Below are positions 60,361 through 64,000 of a stretch of DNA of 64,000 bases, piece by piece. Each line of letters opens with the position of its first letter. Position 1 is the stretch's first letter. Below the pieces are notes generated by a model. It saw only the letters and a program-made list of their open reading frames with translations. It was not told the DNA's origin and ran no database searches. Position numbers and translations under genes: made by a program. The stretch is from Epiperipatus broadwayi (Eukaryota; Onychophora; Udeonychophora; Euonychophora; Peripatidae). The stretch lies in assembly GCA_028023455.1 (NCBI GenBank), contig JAQFVV010007256.1, positions 56,185 to 120,184 on the forward strand, given 5' to 3'.

Positions 60361-60769
60361 TAAGAAGAACTATTGAATAATTAAAAGGTATGTACTATTT
60401 TTGAGTTTTGTCATCACACAAACAAATAAAGACCATAACTGTTTCCCCCACTCTCCTTCTGTCTTACGCTTTAAGAACTTGACCCTGTAGGGTTTAAACA
60501 TGGGTGCCCTACATCCCTCTTTCCTATATAAAAATGTGATGATTTTTGGTTCCCTATTTCCTTTCATGCACATGACTACAAATTTAGCCACTGGATAAAT
60601 TGAAATGGGCACAACATTCCCTCTCTTCCAATAAAAATCATCATACCTTTGCTTTAACCATACATAATGAGACAATCATAACTGATAAAATAATAATAAT
60701 AATAATAAATAAATAAAAAATTTCTAACTACTGGCAAACATCATCTAGATGTCCACCAAATACGAAAAC

Positions 60770-61010
60770 TTGGCATCATGACTTATTTGGATATCTTTGT
60801 CAGGCTACTCTGCTGGAGGATAAGAAATCAAACTCCTAGCATTATAGGTTCCTTTATTCCCATCAAGAGCAGCAAGCATGAAAGCATTCTCTCCAATTTT
60901 TTTAGTAATCTGGAATGGCCCTTCATATAAATGCAGAAACTTTTTAAATTGGTTTCTTTGGGGGTTGCTAACATGATAGATTATTATATCAGGACCACTC
61001 TAGTTTATCA
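60770..61010 (-). pseudogene. Gypsy-like integrase C-terminal fragment
   Basis: The minus-strand frame reads YHVSNPQRNQFKKFLHLYEG, GPFQITKKIGENAFMLAALD and GTYNARSLISYPP. The pattern KFxxLYEGPFxIxK...NAFxL...GxYNxRxLxxY is the C-terminal end of Gypsy-type integrases. It ends at a TAG near 60820. No RT, RNase H or catalytic integrase core lies upstream; the gag-like ORF sits directly before it, so a large internal deletion is inferred. Confidence 0.72.
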
Positions 61011-62577
61011 CTTGAGTCTTACTTTGGGTTTTTCCCTTTTGTAAATCATATTGTGGTTTGCATCAAATTGCAAATGTATATTCAATCCATTTTTAATATC
61101 TCCATTTTTCATTTTGACTGGACACTTATAATATCCATCTGGAGGATTTATCTTATATAACCTCTGATTACAGAATCCATCTAGAAATATGGACTCTTGG
61201 TACCATACATAATATACATTTAAATTTTTCAAAGATTGACTCTCTATACCATATATAATTTACCATTAAACCTTCCAGAGAGATTGACTCTCTGTGCCAG
61301 ATATAATTTCCCTTTAACATATTTAAAAATATAGATTTTTGAAACCACACACACTGGTTAGTTAATAAATTGAGAACTATAGATTGTTGGAACTTTTGTT
61401 CTCTCTCTGAAATATTTGGTTTCATTTCCCCTATTGCTTCTCTTAACTTAATCATCTTATCTTGTACATGGAGTTTTTTCTCCAACTCCCTTCTCCTCCT
61501 CTTAACTTCATAATCCCCTTTCACCAGACATTTATCCATTTCCCTATATGTTCTCTTCCTTGGGATTTGTTTTAGGGCTTCCTCTTTTAACATAACCATC
61601 TGATCTTTTATATCATGTTGTTTCTTCAACTCCCTTTTCATTATTTTATCTTCATGATCCATCCTAATCTGCCCTTTGGTCATTACCTCATGTACTCTCT
61701 TTGCTAAGAGATTGGTTTTACTGCCTCTATCGGTGTTTCTATGTCTTGGGACTTATTCTTTATCAGTGTATTAGCCGGTTTATTTATTTCTTCATCTAAT
61801 TTCTCATTTCTTTCTTTATTATCAGTAGACTGACTATCTAGCTTATCTTTTAACACTGGTGAGCTTTGACTACCTTTCCTTTTTATAAGTTTAATATATT
61901 CACACACCTCTTCTGCTCTGTCTTCTGATGAGGTTTCAGCATTATCCTCTAATCTTTGATTATGTTCTTTTATACTTTCTGTAACTTTTTTACTATCCTC
62001 TCTTAGACTTTCTATCCATCTTTTCACAGAATGACATATCTTTTATTCCAGACTTTCCTTATTTTTTTTTGGATCTTTATAATCTTCTAGTAAGTTTCGA
62101 AGCAGACGATTCCTCATCAGCTCAGTCAATTTTATACCTGATAGTGCTTCCATCTTTATTCAAATCTGAAACTTTTCTGTCCTTGGTACTACCCCAATTA
62201 CCACTACTTTTAGAAATATTTTCCTCAACTTTTCTTGTAACTTCTAATCTAAATACAATCTCTCCATCCTCTTCTATATAAAAATTATCATCTTCAGGAA
62301 TTGAGGCACTTTCCTCATGTTTCCCTATTTTATCTCCCAAAGCCATGGGCATTTTGCTGTTATTTTCAACAGAATTATTGTCCATTTCTTTTAAACTTTC
62401 TATACTTTTCTCCACAGATTGCCCTATCCTTTGCTCTGAAGATTTATAATCTCCTAAGCTTTCTATCCATCTTTTTCCATCTTCTCTTAGACTTTTTATA
62501 CTTTTCTCCACAGATTGAGCTATCTTTTGTTCTAGACTTTCCATATTTCTAAGCATCTGCTTCATCATTCTTTCCAT
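61008..62577 (-). pseudogene. Gag-like coiled-coil ORF with WYxESI repeats
   Basis: Three consecutive minus-strand frames (62577-62122, 62027-61704, 61683-61168, tail to 61008) form one decayed protein starting MERMMKQMLRNMESLEQKIA. The first part is charged coiled coil with internal repeats (QSVEKSIKSLREDGKRWIES, again as QSVEKSIESLKEMD and KRWIESLREDSKK). The middle is KR/E-rich. The end has a motif of about 16 residues repeated four to five times (NYIWHRESISLEG, NYIWYRESIFEKF, YVWYQESIFLDGF). No capsid or protease motif was recognised. Position before an integrase fragment suggests a Gypsy-like gag, but function is not established. Confidence 0.55.
61180..61375 (-). repeat. Degenerate 47-bp coding minisatellite
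   Basis: About four units at roughly 47-bp spacing share GATTGACTCTCTxTACCATATATAATT-like sequence on the plus strand. They encode the repeated WYxESI motif on the minus strand. Confidence 0.7.
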
Positions 62578-63860
62578 TTCATGTTTATTTATTCTATTAA
62601 ATTTTCAATATATTCAATATATCTCATCTGTGCTCCCCTGACCACCAAGAACCCACACGTCATTTCCTTGTCTGACACCTATCTCTGACTGACTTGCTTT
62701 TCACCTTGCTTTACCATGCATTACAAACCCAAAAATAAAAAAAAATATTTAATATCCCTTATTCAATGAATCACACAACAATAATCTACATAGTACATGT
62801 CTGCCTGTAATAGCCCAAACTATATATTCATCTATTCCCCTTGAGATCTGACAGATACTAATAGTCACCAGAATGATTAGCAGTTCACAATCATGCGATA
62901 AATAAAATAATTCAGTCACAGCACTATAATCACACAATGCCTCATGAGCACTCAGAGGATCATCCCAATTCGATCAACTTAAGCTACCACAACCCTTGAT
63001 TGAATGATGCAAGCTCTAATGCAATATCTTACTTCTTTTAAGTCTTAGGGGCTAAAATAGATAAAAATATGCCCTGCTCTCTCTTTCTCTCTCTCTCTCT
63101 CTCTTGGAGTCTTATGTGGCAAATATCAAATGATGTCCTGTTTATTTTAAGTCTCAGGGGCTATAAAATACATAGGAAAATTATGCCTGGCTCTCTCTTT
63201 CTCTTGGAGTCTTACATGGAAAATCTCAAAATGATGCCCTGAATTATAGACTACATAAAACTATGCCTTGCTCTCTCTTTTGGAGACTTATAGGCTGATA
63301 TCATGGCAGGACTGCTGTTAACTGCTTCATGATAAAATAAGAATAACTTATAAATTGGGTTGGAGCAATGAATGGGTTTGATCATTCATGGGTTACATGA
63401 ATATATAGTATTCTCAAGACAATGATAAAACTCTCCATTCATCATCAAAAACTGCAATCTAACTGACCAAACTCCAACGATCAAATATCCAATCCAACCT
63501 CCAAAATCATAGACTTTTTACAAAATGAACTCTCCAAACATACATGAGACTACTATCCCATAATTCACCACTACCACTATGCCTGTCCCTATCTGGCAAT
63601 AAATCATTCTAATGTTTCAAAAAAAAAATTATTTATTTCACTACTGTCTCAAGTGATATACATATATTTTTAAAATTGAAAGAAAAAGAAAAAAAAAACT
63701 AAGCTCTTTTATGGCTGTACTCATTTTATCATTATCAATTTAGAAATTAAACATCATTATCTACAAATCTAAAATAAGACTACATGGCCAAGACAATTTT
63801 GTGAGACAAAAAAAAAATTAAAAAAAAAAAAATTCCCCCCTTTTTTTAACCACACATCTC
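62578..63860 (-). other. Putative LTR/leader of the minus-strand retroelement
   Basis: The stretch upstream of the gag-like start lacks ORFs. It holds a CT-rich minisatellite (63040-63300). Near 62655 the minus strand reads TGGTGGTCAGGGGAGCACAG, which could follow an LTR end. Near 63836 it reads AAAAAAAGGGGGGAA, which resembles a polypurine tract. A matching second LTR was not found in the window, so this is tentative. Confidence 0.35.
63040..63300. repeat. CT-rich minisatellite, about three units
   Basis: Units beginning AGTCTTAGGGGCTA / AGTCTCAGGGGCTA / TAGACTACATAAAA, each with ATGCC[CT][TG]GCTCTCTCTTT...GGAGTCTTA. Spacings are about 113 and 95 bp; the unit shrinks mostly by loss of CT repeats. 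Confidence 0.8.
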
Positions 63861-64000
63861 CCGTCATTCTATATACTACTTTTGTCAGTCAGATAGCATA
63901 TCTTGGGCTCCTTGGTTGGATTCCCATTGTAATTAATTTAAAACATAATGCTACCAAAATGTAACCTGAGGCCATTCTGACTCCATCTCATCTCAGGTAT

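Noticed and set aside
60370-60675. 101-codon minus-strand frame next to the integrase fragment
   Set aside because: Could be 3' sequence of the retroelement but no domain is recognisable, so it is not listed as a gene.

Overview
The window is strongly AT-rich eukaryotic DNA, almost certainly from an invertebrate animal. It has spliced coding exons with GT/AG borders, very long introns and dense debris of animal transposon families: Penelope-like elements with GIY-YIG domains, hAT, mariner, Gypsy, RTE and other LINEs, and foldback MITEs. I cannot fix the lineage from sequence alone. No prokaryotic gene organisation, rRNA, functional tRNA gene or CRISPR array is visible.

The only host gene I can support is a gamma-glutamyltransferase (GGT) gene on the + strand. 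Two consecutive exons are visible (27690-27787 and 56604-56796). Their phases fit exactly (1 nt + 2 nt making a glycine codon), and the joined reading matches GGT around the conserved AVPGE segment. The intron between them is 28.8 kb and full of transposons. No exon upstream of 27690 or downstream of 56796 could be identified, so the rest of the gene lies outside or was missed.

Layout. 1-8240: repeats (tandem/foldback family A, several near-perfect hairpins, a foldback split by an insertion, a SINE with a 13-bp target duplication). 8243-10085: a broken LINE on the - strand. 10342-11515: a long foldback of family C. 12386-18686: a 6.3-kb hAT element with an 8-bp target duplication, carrying a nested Penelope-like element (PLE) with inverted arms and a nested SINE. 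18690-23430: mostly featureless. 23430-25760: an RTE-clade LINE split by LINE tails and family A units. 26505-27738: a TIR element and a 349-bp tandem duplication that copies the splice acceptor and part of the first GGT exon. 28321-28885: mariner remnant. 29075-35669: a complete but decayed Gypsy LTR element with three nested insertions. 36-41 kb: foldbacks. 41566-45126: a second PLE type. 45130-46845: hAT fragment, foldback, RTE 3' end. 48-54.5 kb: a decayed LINE with ORF1 zinc knuckle and a YMDD reverse transcriptase. 55.6 kb: RTE endonuclease fragment. 56364-56541: foldback 62 bp upstream of the second GGT exon. 57-60.4 kb: plain intron. 60.7-63.9 kb: a decayed Gypsy-like element on the - strand with a coiled-coil gag-like ORF and a repeated 16-residue motif.

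I see no intact new multi-gene system. The observations most worth following are a hairpin + GAAA motif resembling a hammerhead ribozyme at the ends of three different PLE copies, with apparent stem covariation; the two GIY-YIG-encoding inverted arms of the 14.9-17.0 kb PLE; the recent duplication of a splice acceptor; and the WY-x-ESI repeat in the retroelement ORF.
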